Below are positions 7,848 to 16,298 of a stretch of 30,000 nucleotides of DNA, one piece after another (positions within the stretch are counted from its first letter, which is position 1; each line of letters opens with the position of its first letter). This DNA is from an uncultured bacterium (GTDB lineage: Bacteria; Bacteroidota; Ignavibacteria; Ignavibacteriales; Melioribacteraceae): the NCBI GenBank assembly GCA_937936675.1, contig CALDDL010000133.1:1-30000 (forward strand), written 5' to 3'. The notes beneath the pieces are model-generated. The model searched no databases. It saw nothing but the letters and a program-made list of their open reading frames with translations, and was not told the origin of the DNA. The translations under genes were made by a program, and so were the position numbers.

Positions 7848-10079
7848 ATGAAAAGATTGATAATTCTTCTATTATTGCTTCTTATTTCTACGAGTATTGA
7901 AGCACAATCAGGCAGAGGAACTCTAAGAGGATTTATTGCTGATTCCACTTCGGGCGAAGCACTTCCTTTTGGTAACGTTTTAATTAAAGAACTTAATTCA
8001 GGCACTTCTACCGATCAAAGAGGTTATTTTATTATTACTTCCATTCCGGCTAATAAAAAATATAACATCGTGTTTTCTTATGTCGGCTATAAATCAAAAG
8101 AACTTTCCATTTTTATCGGAGCTAATAAAGTAACCGATATAAAAATTATTCTTGAACCCGTTTCGATTGAACTCAGTACAATCGAGAAAGTGGCTTCGAA
8201 AATTCCAAAAGAAAAATCAACCGATTTAAGTCTGCAAAAAATTGTAGTCAAAGATCTTGAGACTTTACCTAAGGGCGTGGAGGTTGATATTTTTCGCTCG
8301 TTGCAATATCTGCCGGGTGTTCGTTCCGGTGGAGACGTCTCCGCTAAGTACTACGTAAGAGGAGGAGCGAGTAATCAGAATCTCGTGCTGCTCGATAATT
8401 CTACCGTCTATCATCCTTTCCATGCATTCGGAATTTTCTCGGCTATCGATCCCGAAATTATTAATTCGATTGAATTTTACAAAGGGGGATTTACATCCGA
8501 ATTAAGCAGTCGCCTTTCCTCGGTAATGAAGATTAATACAAAAGATGGTAATCGAAATCAATTCGGAGGTAAAGCTAGTGCTTCGCTCCTTAGTACTAAA
8601 GCATTGGTAGAAGGTCCTATCCCTAACGGTTCGTTCCTCCTCTCGGGAAGAAGAAGCCACTCTACCGGAATCTTAAAAAAATTCATGAATAATAAAAATG
8701 CTCCGATCGATTTTTATGATGTCGCTTTGAAGCTTAACTATTCCGATGATGAATTTATGAAAGATGCAAAGTTTACGGTACATGGCTTTGCTAGCGGAGA
8801 TTACCTTAAAAATAATAGCCCCGTAAAAGAAGATTTCGCTTGGTCTAATAAAATTATCGGAATGAACTATTTCCAGATTTCAGATAGTCCTTTGTTTTAT
8901 CAGATCGATTTTTCTTTGAGTCATTTTGATGGAGAACTTAATCCTCACGGAAGCAATTCTAAAGCAAGAAAAAATTCTCTAAGTGATATCTCCGTTAAAA
9001 TGGATTTCAATTATGTTTATGGAAGTAAGGATGAACTCGATGGCGGATTTAAGATCACCGAGATTAAGACAAATTTATTTCTTGAGAATGCACGCCGAGC
9101 CGTAACCGATATTGCAACTAAAGGAACTAATATTAGCGCATACTTAAAATATAAGCTTCTCAGGTTCGATAAATTCGGAGCTGACGTAGGCACTAGAATT
9201 AACTTAACTAGATTAGGAGGCGGAGGTTCAGACGAGCAATTTATGGAACCACGCGTAAGTATGACATATAGAATACTCCCGCAATTAGCCATTAAAGCGG
9301 CTTGGGGTATTTATCAACAAGACTTAGTAACCCTATCGGACGAGAATGAAATCATCAACTTATTCGAGCCATGGATTATTACTCCTCTTTATTTAAAGCC
9401 ATCTAATGCCATCCATTATGTTGCGGGAATAGAAACTTTCTTCACCCCCGAACTCGAGCTCAGTATAGAAGGATATTATAAAAGAATTCTTAATCTCGCT
9501 TTAATTAATGAAAGGAAATTCTTTTCTACCGATAACGACCTTGTTGCCGGAACGGGAAAATCTTACGGTATCGAAGTGCTTACAAGATACTCTTATTCTC
9601 GTGCAAGTTTAACAGCGTCTTATTCATTATCGAATACTACAAATGAAGTGTATGGCGTTTCATATTCGCCTCGATACGATGCAAAACACTCCTTGAATCT
9701 GATTCTCGAAGTTGATCTTGGATATGGATTTACGGCAAGTACAACTTGGATTTATAATTCCGGTCAACCGTTTACACAAATTTCCGGCTATTATGAGAAA
9801 CTCACCATCGATGATGTTTTCGCACAAAATTATCTGTTCGATTCCTATCTGCCATTTAGAATTTTAGCTGATAAAAATATGGGAAGACTGCCTGATTATC
9901 ATCGTCTCGATTTTAATCTCTCAAAAAAATTTCAGTTGGGTGATTTTAAGTTTTATCTAGATTTCAGCATCATTAATGTTTACGATCGAAAAAATATCTT
10001 TTACTTTGATAGGAATACTGGCGAAAGAGTGGATATGCTTCGATTCCTTCCAACCGCAACTATAAAGGTGGAATTATGA
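7848..10079 (+). CDS. TonB-dependent outer-membrane receptor
   Basis: The 743-residue protein is an outer-membrane transporter powered by TonB. A signal peptide (1-20, ending EAQ) is followed by a carboxypeptidase-regulatory-like beta-sandwich (about 24-104: GTLRGFIADSTSGEALPFGN). Next comes a plug domain (about 125-232, with LPGVRSGGD, YYVRGGASNQNLVLLD and EFYKGGFTSELSSRLSSV) and then a long beta-barrel ending in ATIKVEL. The start was placed at ATG 7848, which has GGGGGAA just upstream and gives a clean signal peptide; the frame is open 66 nt further 5' but that adds a non-signal segment. The partner is the DUF4249 lipoprotein gene that overlaps its stop, an arrangement known in Bacteroidota in place of SusD. 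The substrate is unknown. Confidence 0.93.
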   Translation: MKRLIILLLLLLISTSIEAQSGRGTLRGFIADSTSGEALPFGNVLIKELNSGTSTDQRGYFIITSIPANKKYNIVFSYVGYKSKELSIFIGANKVTDIKIILEPVSIELSTIEKVASKIPKEKSTDLSLQKIVVKDLETLPKGVEVDIFRSLQYLPGVRSGGDVSAKYYVRGGASNQNLVLLDNSTVYHPFHAFGIFSAIDPEIINSIEFYKGGFTSELSSRLSSVMKINTKDGNRNQFGGKASASLLSTKALVEGPIPNGSFLLSGRRSHSTGILKKFMNNKNAPIDFYDVALKLNYSDDEFMKDAKFTVHGFASGDYLKNNSPVKEDFAWSNKIIGMNYFQISDSPLFYQIDFSLSHFDGELNPHGSNSKARKNSLSDISVKMDFNYVYGSKDELDGGFKITEIKTNLFLENARRAVTDIATKGTNISAYLKYKLLRFDKFGADVGTRINLTRLGGGGSDEQFMEPRVSMTYRILPQLAIKAAWGIYQQDLVTLSDENEIINLFEPWIITPLYLKPSNAIHYVAGIETFFTPELELSIEGYYKRILNLALINERKFFSTDNDLVAGTGKSYGIEVLTRYSYSRASLTASYSLSNTTNEVYGVSYSPRYDAKHSLNLILEVDLGYGFTASTTWIYNSGQPFTQISGYYEKLTIDDVFAQNYLFDSYLPFRILADKNMGRLPDYHRLDFNLSKKFQLGDFKFYLDFSIINVYDRKNIFYFDRNTGERVDMLRFLPTATIKVEL

Positions 10080-11059
10080 AAAAATCAATTTTAGCCTCGG
10101 CTTTGTTATTATTAATCACATCCGTTTCGTGCGATGATTCATTTGAACCGAAAGCGGATTTTTCGGAAAAATATATTCTTAATTGTATTATCAACGGAGA
10201 TTCCACAACTCAATACGCAACTATATCAAAAAGTTTTGATGTCGCCGGTTACGATCCATACACAAATCAAAACGATCCATTCCTTAAGAATATGTATTTA
10301 GAATTGATATATAAAAGAAAAGCTTATCGAATGAAGGATACATTAATTTCTCGATTAGGGGATTCACGTTATACTCAACCGATACCTGTTTATTATCTTC
10401 CCAATTTTACTCCAAATGATGGCACCGAGATTAAGATTAGGGCTTATCCGGGTCAAGGGAAAATATTATCCGCTTCAACAAACGCACTTAATCCCAATAA
10501 TTTCTATTTCTCGACTTCCAATAGAACTATACCTACGGGAAATGCTTATGGTTCAACTCTTAAATTTACGTGGAAAGAATTTTATCCAGATCAAAATCTA
10601 AATCAGGAAATTTTCTTTGCTCCCGAACTTATTTTGGTGTATTACAAAGTGGAGAACGGCGTTGAGAAACGTCATCAAGTAGAGTTCCCTATGTATCTTC
10701 TTAATCAAGAAGGAAAGGACATCGGGGTCTATCCGCCTATCGCAAATAGGGTTAATACCGTAGGATTTGAGCAACCGGCTGTCGATTCAATTATGAGAAG
10801 CATCTCAACCGGTGATCCAAATAAATCAAATTATATCATTGATAAAGCTTATTTTCGTTTATTAATTATGGATAAATATTTAGCTACTTACTATTCGGCT
10901 CAACAAACTTTTTTAGACGAATTTTCGGTGAGGATTAATCAACCCGATTTTACTAATATCGAAGGCGGGCTCGGAATATTCGGCACTTATATAACTAAAA
11001 AAGTTACCGTTGAACTGGAAAGTTATTATGTCGATTCATTCGGATACAGGAAAAAATGA
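10076..11059 (+). CDS. DUF4249-type outer-membrane lipoprotein
   Basis: The 327-residue product has a lipoprotein signal peptide ending in SVSC with the acylated Cys at 19. The mature part is a beta-rich protein (LNCIINGDSTTQYATISKSFDV near the start) that fits the DUF4249 family, whose members sit beside TonB-dependent receptors in Bacteroidota. The role is unproven; an accessory, SusD-like function at the receptor is the usual guess. Its ATG overlaps the receptor stop by 4 nt (ATGA, 10076-10079), and its own stop overlaps the next gene in the same way, so co-translation is likely. Confidence 0.8.
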   Translation: MKKSILASALLLLITSVSCDDSFEPKADFSEKYILNCIINGDSTTQYATISKSFDVAGYDPYTNQNDPFLKNMYLELIYKRKAYRMKDTLISRLGDSRYTQPIPVYYLPNFTPNDGTEIKIRAYPGQGKILSASTNALNPNNFYFSTSNRTIPTGNAYGSTLKFTWKEFYPDQNLNQEIFFAPELILVYYKVENGVEKRHQVEFPMYLLNQEGKDIGVYPPIANRVNTVGFEQPAVDSIMRSISTGDPNKSNYIIDKAYFRLLIMDKYLATYYSAQQTFLDEFSVRINQPDFTNIEGGLGIFGTYITKKVTVELESYYVDSFGYRKK

Positions 11060-11520
11060 TATTAAAAAAAACTAATTTTGTTTTACTATTAATATTAGCG
11101 GTAACACTATACAATTGTACTCCATTACCCAGATTCAGATCAGAAAACAATTCTAAGCTGCCTATCGAAAACAGGCAGCTTAATGAAACTTATAAAAACC
11201 ACGAAGTTATTGAATTTATTGAAGGAACTGCATCCTTTTATGCCGATAAATTTAATGGAAGAATTACTTATAGCGGCGAAGTATATGATATGTTTGGCAT
11301 AACTGCCGCTCATCAATCTTTCCCGATGGATACTATTATTAGAGTAACCAATCTTAAAAATAATAAAAGTACAATACTACGAATTAATGACCGAATGCCA
11401 ACAAGAGGCGATAGAATAATTGATCTTTCTCTCGGCGCAGCTATGGTATTGGATTTCGTTAATGACGGTATTACAGATGCAAGAGTAGAAGTCCTTGAAT
11501 GGGGACAAGGTAAAAAATAA
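11056..11520 (+). CDS. RlpA-like double-psi beta-barrel lipoprotein
   Basis: The 154-residue protein has an N-terminal hydrophobic segment ending in LYNC (Cys21), a loose lipobox, followed by a short linker. The RlpA/DPBB core starts at about residue 55: GTASFYADKFNGRITYSGEVYD, then TAAHQSFPMDT, IIRVTNLKN, RINDRMPTRGDRIIDLS. This is the normal RlpA order, and the Asp in NDR and in DRIIDLS are the conserved positions. RlpA proteins bind or cleave peptidoglycan glycan strands lacking stem peptides. No SPOR domain is present, so this is a short version. The start codon overlaps the DUF4249 stop (ATGA). The tricorn-type protease follows after 17 nt. Its place in a receptor operon is unusual. Confidence 0.88.
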   Translation: MILKKTNFVLLLILAVTLYNCTPLPRFRSENNSKLPIENRQLNETYKNHEVIEFIEGTASFYADKFNGRITYSGEVYDMFGITAAHQSFPMDTIIRVTNLKNNKSTILRINDRMPTRGDRIIDLSLGAAMVLDFVNDGITDARVEVLEWGQGKK

Positions 11521-11537
11521 TATAAGGATAATTTAGA

Positions 11538-14500
11538 ATGAAAAAACTATTGGTATTTTTTTCACTCATATTAGTAACCGTAACTTTTTCGCAAGAGAAA
11601 TCACCTTTCGTCCGTTACCCTTCTCTAAATAGTGACGCTTCCAAAATCGCATTCTCTTACCAAGGGGATATTTGGACTGTCGATTCTAAAGGAGGTGCCG
11701 CTACACGTTTAACAATTCATGAAGCTTTTGAAACAATGCCTAAATTCAGCCCTGATGGCAAATCTATTGCTTTTACGGCTGATCGAATGGGAAGTAATGA
11801 TGTATTTGTTATACCTTCAAATGGTGGAATTCCCACTCGATTAACTTATAGTTCCTCGAATGACGTTGTTACGGGTTGGGAAAATAATAAAGAGATTCTA
11901 TTTTCGACTACACGTGAATTCGTTAATTTGGAACGCGAACAAGAATTTCATAAAGTATCGGTTAATGGCGGTACTTCGGAAAGAATTCTTGATGCTCTCG
12001 GTTCTTCGATAGTCAATTCTCCCGATAATAAATTCTATCTATTCGTTAGAGGAAGCAATACGATTTACCGCCAACCCTATGCAGGTCCGGCTAATCGTGA
12101 TATCTGGCTATTCAATAAAGCAAAAAAATCTTTCGTAAAAATTTCTACAAGTATGACGAATGATATCAATCCGGCTTGGGGAGATAATAAAACTATATAT
12201 TTTATAAGTGCCGAATCAAACGGAAGATATAATATCTTCAAACAAGCAATTGATGAAAATGGCACACCGGCGGGAGCGGCAGAACAGATAACTAAACTCG
12301 AAAATGGTGTCCGCTATTTTGATATAAGTACAAACGGAAATTCAATTGTTTTTGAAAGTGATTCCAATATCTATCTTCTCGATACAAAAACAAAAAAATA
12401 TAGTAAGATTGATATTGAGCTTCCGGCAGACTATCGTTTCGATCCTATTGAATATAAAACTTTTACAAGCAACGCTTCGGAATATTCTGTCTCTCCGAAT
12501 AGCAAATACACTGCATTAGTAATTCGTGGCGAAGTATTCGTTACTTTGAATGATAAGGATAAATCAAGAGCAGTAAATATTTCTAATAGTCCTTACCGCG
12601 ATACCGATGTGGCTTGGTTAAACGATTCGTCATTAGTATTTACTTCTGATCGAGACGGTCAATACGATCTTTATCTAGCTAAAAGCGATGACAAATCGGA
12701 ACCACAATTATTCAAAACACTTAAATACAAAATAACAAAGATAACCTCTACAGATTTAGATGAATCAAATCCCGTTATTTCGCCAGACGGAAAGAAAATT
12801 ACTTATATAAGAGGTCGAGGAGAATTAATAGTCTCCGATATCTCCGCCGATGGTAAATTAAGCAATGAGAAAGTATTATTAGAAGGTTGGGCGACCCCGA
12901 GCAGCGTAGTCTGGAGTCCCGATAGCAAGTACCTTGCTTATTCGATTAGCGATCTTTATTTCAATGATGAAATATTTATTCATCCCGTTGATAATTCAAT
13001 GAAGCCGGTGAATGTAAGTATGCATCCGCGCGGTGATTATGATCCGGTATGGAGTCCTGACGGTTCTAAACTTGGTTTCCGTTCTGAACGTAATGACAGA
13101 ACTTTTGATATCTGGTTTGTCTGGCTAAAAAAATCCGATTGGGATAAAACTAAATTAGACTGGCTCTACGATGATGAAAAGCCTGCAACAGCAGCAAAAT
13201 CTGATAAAAACGGGAAAGATAAAAAAGATGCTTCTAAAGACTCGAGCAAAACTAAGGATATAAAGATTGATTTCGATAAGATTTATGAACGACTAGTTCA
13301 AGTAACTAACCTGCCCGGCGAGGAGAGTAATCTTGCAATCTCTAAAGATGGTGAAACTTTCTATTTCACTGCATTTAATAGCGATGCTAAAGCAAACGAC
13401 CTTTATAGCGTGAAGTGGGATGGTAAAGACTTAAAAGCTATCACTAAAGGAGGTACTAAGCCGACTGGTGTAGAAATAGATAAGGAAGGAAAATATTTAT
13501 ACTATTTCAAGTCCGGTGCTCTTAACCGTATTGATCTTAAAGGTGATAAGTCCGAAGCACTGCCTTACTCTGCTAAAATGAATATCGATCATCCAAAAGA
13601 GCAGGAACAAATTTTTGAAGAAGCTTGGCGAACTATCAGAGACGGATTCTATGACCCGAATTTCCACGGATATGACTGGGACGCAATTAAAGCAAAATAT
13701 AAAGATTGGGCTATGGCTGCATCTACCGACCAAGATTTTAAAGAGATGTTTAATTATATGCTTGGCGAATTGAATTCGAGCCACATGGGTTTATACGGAC
13801 AAAATAGAGGCGAAACTCAAAGCGAATCAACTGGTTTCCTTGGTGTCGATATTTCGCCAGTAAAAGATGGAGTAAAAATCAATCGCGTAATCCCTGAATC
13901 ACCTGCCGATAGAGAATCAAGCAAGCTTTTTGTTGATGATATTATTACATCGGTCGATCAAACACCCGTAACAAACGAAATCGATTTTTATTCTCTTTTA
14001 ATTAATAAGGCAGATGAACCGATTCTACTCGGAGTTAAAGATAAATCGGGCAAGGAGAGAGAGGTAAAGATTAGACCAATCTCCAACGAACGCCAATTAC
14101 TTTATGAGGAATGGGTAATCCAAAGAGAAGAACTTACAGATAAATATTCAAATGGACGTCTAGGTTATATCCATATTCAAGGAATGAATTTCCCTTCATT
14201 TGAAGTATTTGAAAGACAGTTAACCGCTGCCGGACACGATAAAGAAGGAATCGTAATAGACGTTCGTTTTAATGGCGGCGGCTCCACAACAGATTATCTT
14301 ATGCTAGTTCTTAACTATAAACAGCACGCTTATACTATTCCGCGAGGTGCTTCCGATAATCTCGAAAAAGATAAATTAAAATTCAGAGATTATTATGCCC
14401 TCGGAGAAAGACTTCCTTATTCTCCATGGATTAAGCCTTCGGTTGCTCTTTGCAATGAAGATAGCTATTCAAATGCCGAAATCTTTTCACATGCTTATAA

Positions 14501-14765
14501 ATCGCTCGGTATCGGTAAATTAGTTGGAAAACCGACTAATGGAAGCGTAATTTCCACCGGCGGCAAGCAATTAATCGATGGTTCTTTGGTTCGTCTCCCA
14601 TTTAGAGCTTGGTTTACCAAAACAACTGATAAAAATCAGGAACTTGGACCTGCGATTCCCGATTTTATTGTAGAAAATACTCCAAATGCAAAAGCAATGA
14701 ACGAAGACCAACAGCTCAAAAAAGCAGTCGATGAACTCCTAAAACAGATCGATTCAAAGAAATAA
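11538..14765 (+). CDS. Secreted tricorn-type protease (beta-propellers, PDZ, S41 core)
   Basis: The 1075-residue protein starts with a signal peptide (1-19, ending TFSQ). The N-terminal half contains WD40-like/TolB-type blades (repeated SPDGKxIAF, SPDSKYLAY, SPDGSKLGF) forming two propellers to about residue 665. A PDZ domain (about 763-845) and an S41-type protease core follow. Set against the published tricorn tetrad (Ser745, His746, Ser965, Glu1023), the matching residues here are Ser748-His749 (NSSHM), nucleophile Ser978 (DSYSNAE) and Glu1035 (QELGP), so the enzyme looks active. A Lys/Asp-rich linker covers about 548-578. The signal peptide means a periplasmic or surface enzyme, unlike the cytosolic archaeal tricorn. 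A GGATA ribosome site precedes the ATG. It probably degrades peptides, perhaps those brought in by the upstream receptor (inference). Confidence 0.93.
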   Translation: MKKLLVFFSLILVTVTFSQEKSPFVRYPSLNSDASKIAFSYQGDIWTVDSKGGAATRLTIHEAFETMPKFSPDGKSIAFTADRMGSNDVFVIPSNGGIPTRLTYSSSNDVVTGWENNKEILFSTTREFVNLEREQEFHKVSVNGGTSERILDALGSSIVNSPDNKFYLFVRGSNTIYRQPYAGPANRDIWLFNKAKKSFVKISTSMTNDINPAWGDNKTIYFISAESNGRYNIFKQAIDENGTPAGAAEQITKLENGVRYFDISTNGNSIVFESDSNIYLLDTKTKKYSKIDIELPADYRFDPIEYKTFTSNASEYSVSPNSKYTALVIRGEVFVTLNDKDKSRAVNISNSPYRDTDVAWLNDSSLVFTSDRDGQYDLYLAKSDDKSEPQLFKTLKYKITKITSTDLDESNPVISPDGKKITYIRGRGELIVSDISADGKLSNEKVLLEGWATPSSVVWSPDSKYLAYSISDLYFNDEIFIHPVDNSMKPVNVSMHPRGDYDPVWSPDGSKLGFRSERNDRTFDIWFVWLKKSDWDKTKLDWLYDDEKPATAAKSDKNGKDKKDASKDSSKTKDIKIDFDKIYERLVQVTNLPGEESNLAISKDGETFYFTAFNSDAKANDLYSVKWDGKDLKAITKGGTKPTGVEIDKEGKYLYYFKSGALNRIDLKGDKSEALPYSAKMNIDHPKEQEQIFEEAWRTIRDGFYDPNFHGYDWDAIKAKYKDWAMAASTDQDFKEMFNYMLGELNSSHMGLYGQNRGETQSESTGFLGVDISPVKDGVKINRVIPESPADRESSKLFVDDIITSVDQTPVTNEIDFYSLLINKADEPILLGVKDKSGKEREVKIRPISNERQLLYEEWVIQREELTDKYSNGRLGYIHIQGMNFPSFEVFERQLTAAGHDKEGIVIDVRFNGGGSTTDYLMLVLNYKQHAYTIPRGASDNLEKDKLKFRDYYALGERLPYSPWIKPSVALCNEDSYSNAEIFSHAYKSLGIGKLVGKPTNGSVISTGGKQLIDGSLVRLPFRAWFTKTTDKNQELGPAIPDFIVENTPNAKAMNEDQQLKKAVDELLKQIDSKK

Positions 14766-14778
14766 TTCCCCTTTTTTA

Positions 14779-14811
14779 GCCGCCGAAGAATAGAATATAT
14801 TCTTCGGTGGC
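14779..14811 (+). terminator. Hairpin after tricorn-type protease gene
   Basis: A 14-bp stem with a single G-U pair (GCCGCCGAAGAATA against TATTCTTCGGTGGC) and a 5-nt loop begins 14 nt past the stop codon. The tail ATTTCTATT is only moderately U-rich. It most likely ends the receptor-to-protease transcript. Confidence 0.75.
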
Positions 14812-14990
14812 ATTTCTATTCCATACCCTTAAAAAGACTTAAAATTCCGTAATTAACACTAAAAATAAAAGATTTTTAGACGATTTTAACGGGCAAATGT
14901 ATTAATTATTTGGTAAATTTAAATGAGATAAAAACATACTTTCCTCTTTATTTAAAAATCACAATCGGGAATTAAGCTTTTAGGCCATTT

Positions 14991-16208
14991 ATGGAAAAGA
15001 ACGAAAAAATTATTTCTGAGATTAATTTTCAAGTGAATAATACATTTGTAAATGAATTTGGCAATACCGAGTCATTTTCTTATGCCATTGCTCCGGCAGC
15101 TTTAATTTTCTTTGGCGATCATACTCATTATAATGATGGAATATTAATCTCTACTGCAATTAATCGATATTGCGGTGTTGCCCTCAGGAAAAGAAATGAT
15201 AATTCGATTAATATTATCAGAAAAGATTTTGAAACAACTATTTCTTTCGAACTAGCCGATTTAGAAACCGATAATTCTGATTCTGCTTTTAGACTTATAA
15301 AGGGATTAATAAAACTCTTAAAGGACGATGATTATATAAAAAGTGGTTTTGATTGTGTTATTTATTCATGCTCACCTAATTTTTTAGGACTAGGCTGTTT
15401 TGCGGCTCAGCAGGTAGCTTTTATCACCGCCGCCAAAAAAGCCTTCGATATTAAACTCCCGATAAAAGAATTGCTCGGCTATATTAAAACCAACGAGACA
15501 AATATTATTGGGAAAATTTCTAACCCAGCTCATTATACCACTTCCGCTTTTGCTAAAGAAAATAATTTTTACATTACCGACTTAAGAAAAAACACTTTTA
15601 AACTTATCCCCTTCGATCAGAGTGAATATAAAATAATTTCTTTTACTACCGATGAAGAATTTTCTACTCCTCACTTAATATGTAACGAAAGAATCGAAGA
15701 ATGTGAAATAGGAGTGAAAGGTGTAAGATTATATATCTGGGGAATTAAAAACCTGCGAGACGTAAAACTAGATTTTATGCAAAAACATTTTCACATGCTT
15801 CCGAGAAGAATTTATAATAGAATTGCTTATAACGTTAAAGAAAGAATGAGAACGGAAGATGCCTATAAATCGATAAAAAACGGAGATGTCTCTTCCTTCG
15901 GTTCTTATCTATTTGAATCCCATAAAAGTATTTCTGAAGAATATGATATTAGCACTACTACATTGGACTTTATTGTAGATGAATGTAAAACTACCGATGG
16001 AATTTTTGGTGCCAAAATGATTAGCTGCTCTCCTAGTAGAACCGTCTTTGCGCTAGTAAAATCCGATCAAGCACAAATGATCGCAGAAAAAATTAATGAT
16101 GCTTTCAGAAATAAATTTTCAAAAGAGCTTACAATTAATTACCTTTCAACTACAAATGGCGCAAAATTAATTGCCTACAAAGAAATTCATCACAAAAATG
16201 ATGATTAA
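14991..16208 (+). CDS. Galactokinase-like GHMP-fold protein, probably catalytically dead
   Basis: The 405-residue protein aligns with galactokinase along its length: FGDHTHYNDG (41-50) for GEHTDYN, and LFESHKSISEEYDIS (from 307) for the conserved S-H-x-S-L region. GAKM (340-343) then opens motif 3. The key residues are changed. The substrate motif has Asp for Glu and His for Asp, and the Arg before it is Ala37. Motif 2, normally GLSSSAA, is GLGCFAA (133-139). The catalytic Asp position aligns with His181, and motif 3, normally GxGFGGC, reads ISCSPSR. The frame is intact, so it is not a decaying gene but more likely a conserved non-enzyme, perhaps a sugar-binding or regulatory protein (inference). 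It has its own upstream region of about 180 nt, and the TPR gene follows after 90 nt. Confidence 0.8.
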   Translation: MEKNEKIISEINFQVNNTFVNEFGNTESFSYAIAPAALIFFGDHTHYNDGILISTAINRYCGVALRKRNDNSINIIRKDFETTISFELADLETDNSDSAFRLIKGLIKLLKDDDYIKSGFDCVIYSCSPNFLGLGCFAAQQVAFITAAKKAFDIKLPIKELLGYIKTNETNIIGKISNPAHYTTSAFAKENNFYITDLRKNTFKLIPFDQSEYKIISFTTDEEFSTPHLICNERIEECEIGVKGVRLYIWGIKNLRDVKLDFMQKHFHMLPRRIYNRIAYNVKERMRTEDAYKSIKNGDVSSFGSYLFESHKSISEEYDISTTTLDFIVDECKTTDGIFGAKMISCSPSRTVFALVKSDQAQMIAEKINDAFRNKFSKELTINYLSTTNGAKLIAYKEIHHKNDD

Positions 16209-16241
16209 AATCATGGCGTAAATTAATCACTTAATTTCAAC

Positions 16242-16272
16242 TTGATTTTGTATCAGCATAATAATAGATTTT
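16242..16272 (+). promoter_or_regulatory. Candidate Bacteroidota-type promoter for the TPR-aroE unit
   Basis: TTG at 16242-16244 and TAGATTTT at 16265-16272 are separated by 20 nt. The second element matches 7 of 8 positions of TAnnTTTG. It lies 26 nt upstream of the TPR gene start. Such matches arise by chance in AT-rich DNA. Confidence 0.3.
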
Positions 16273-16298
16273 CGCACAACTTATAACGGAGTTACTGA

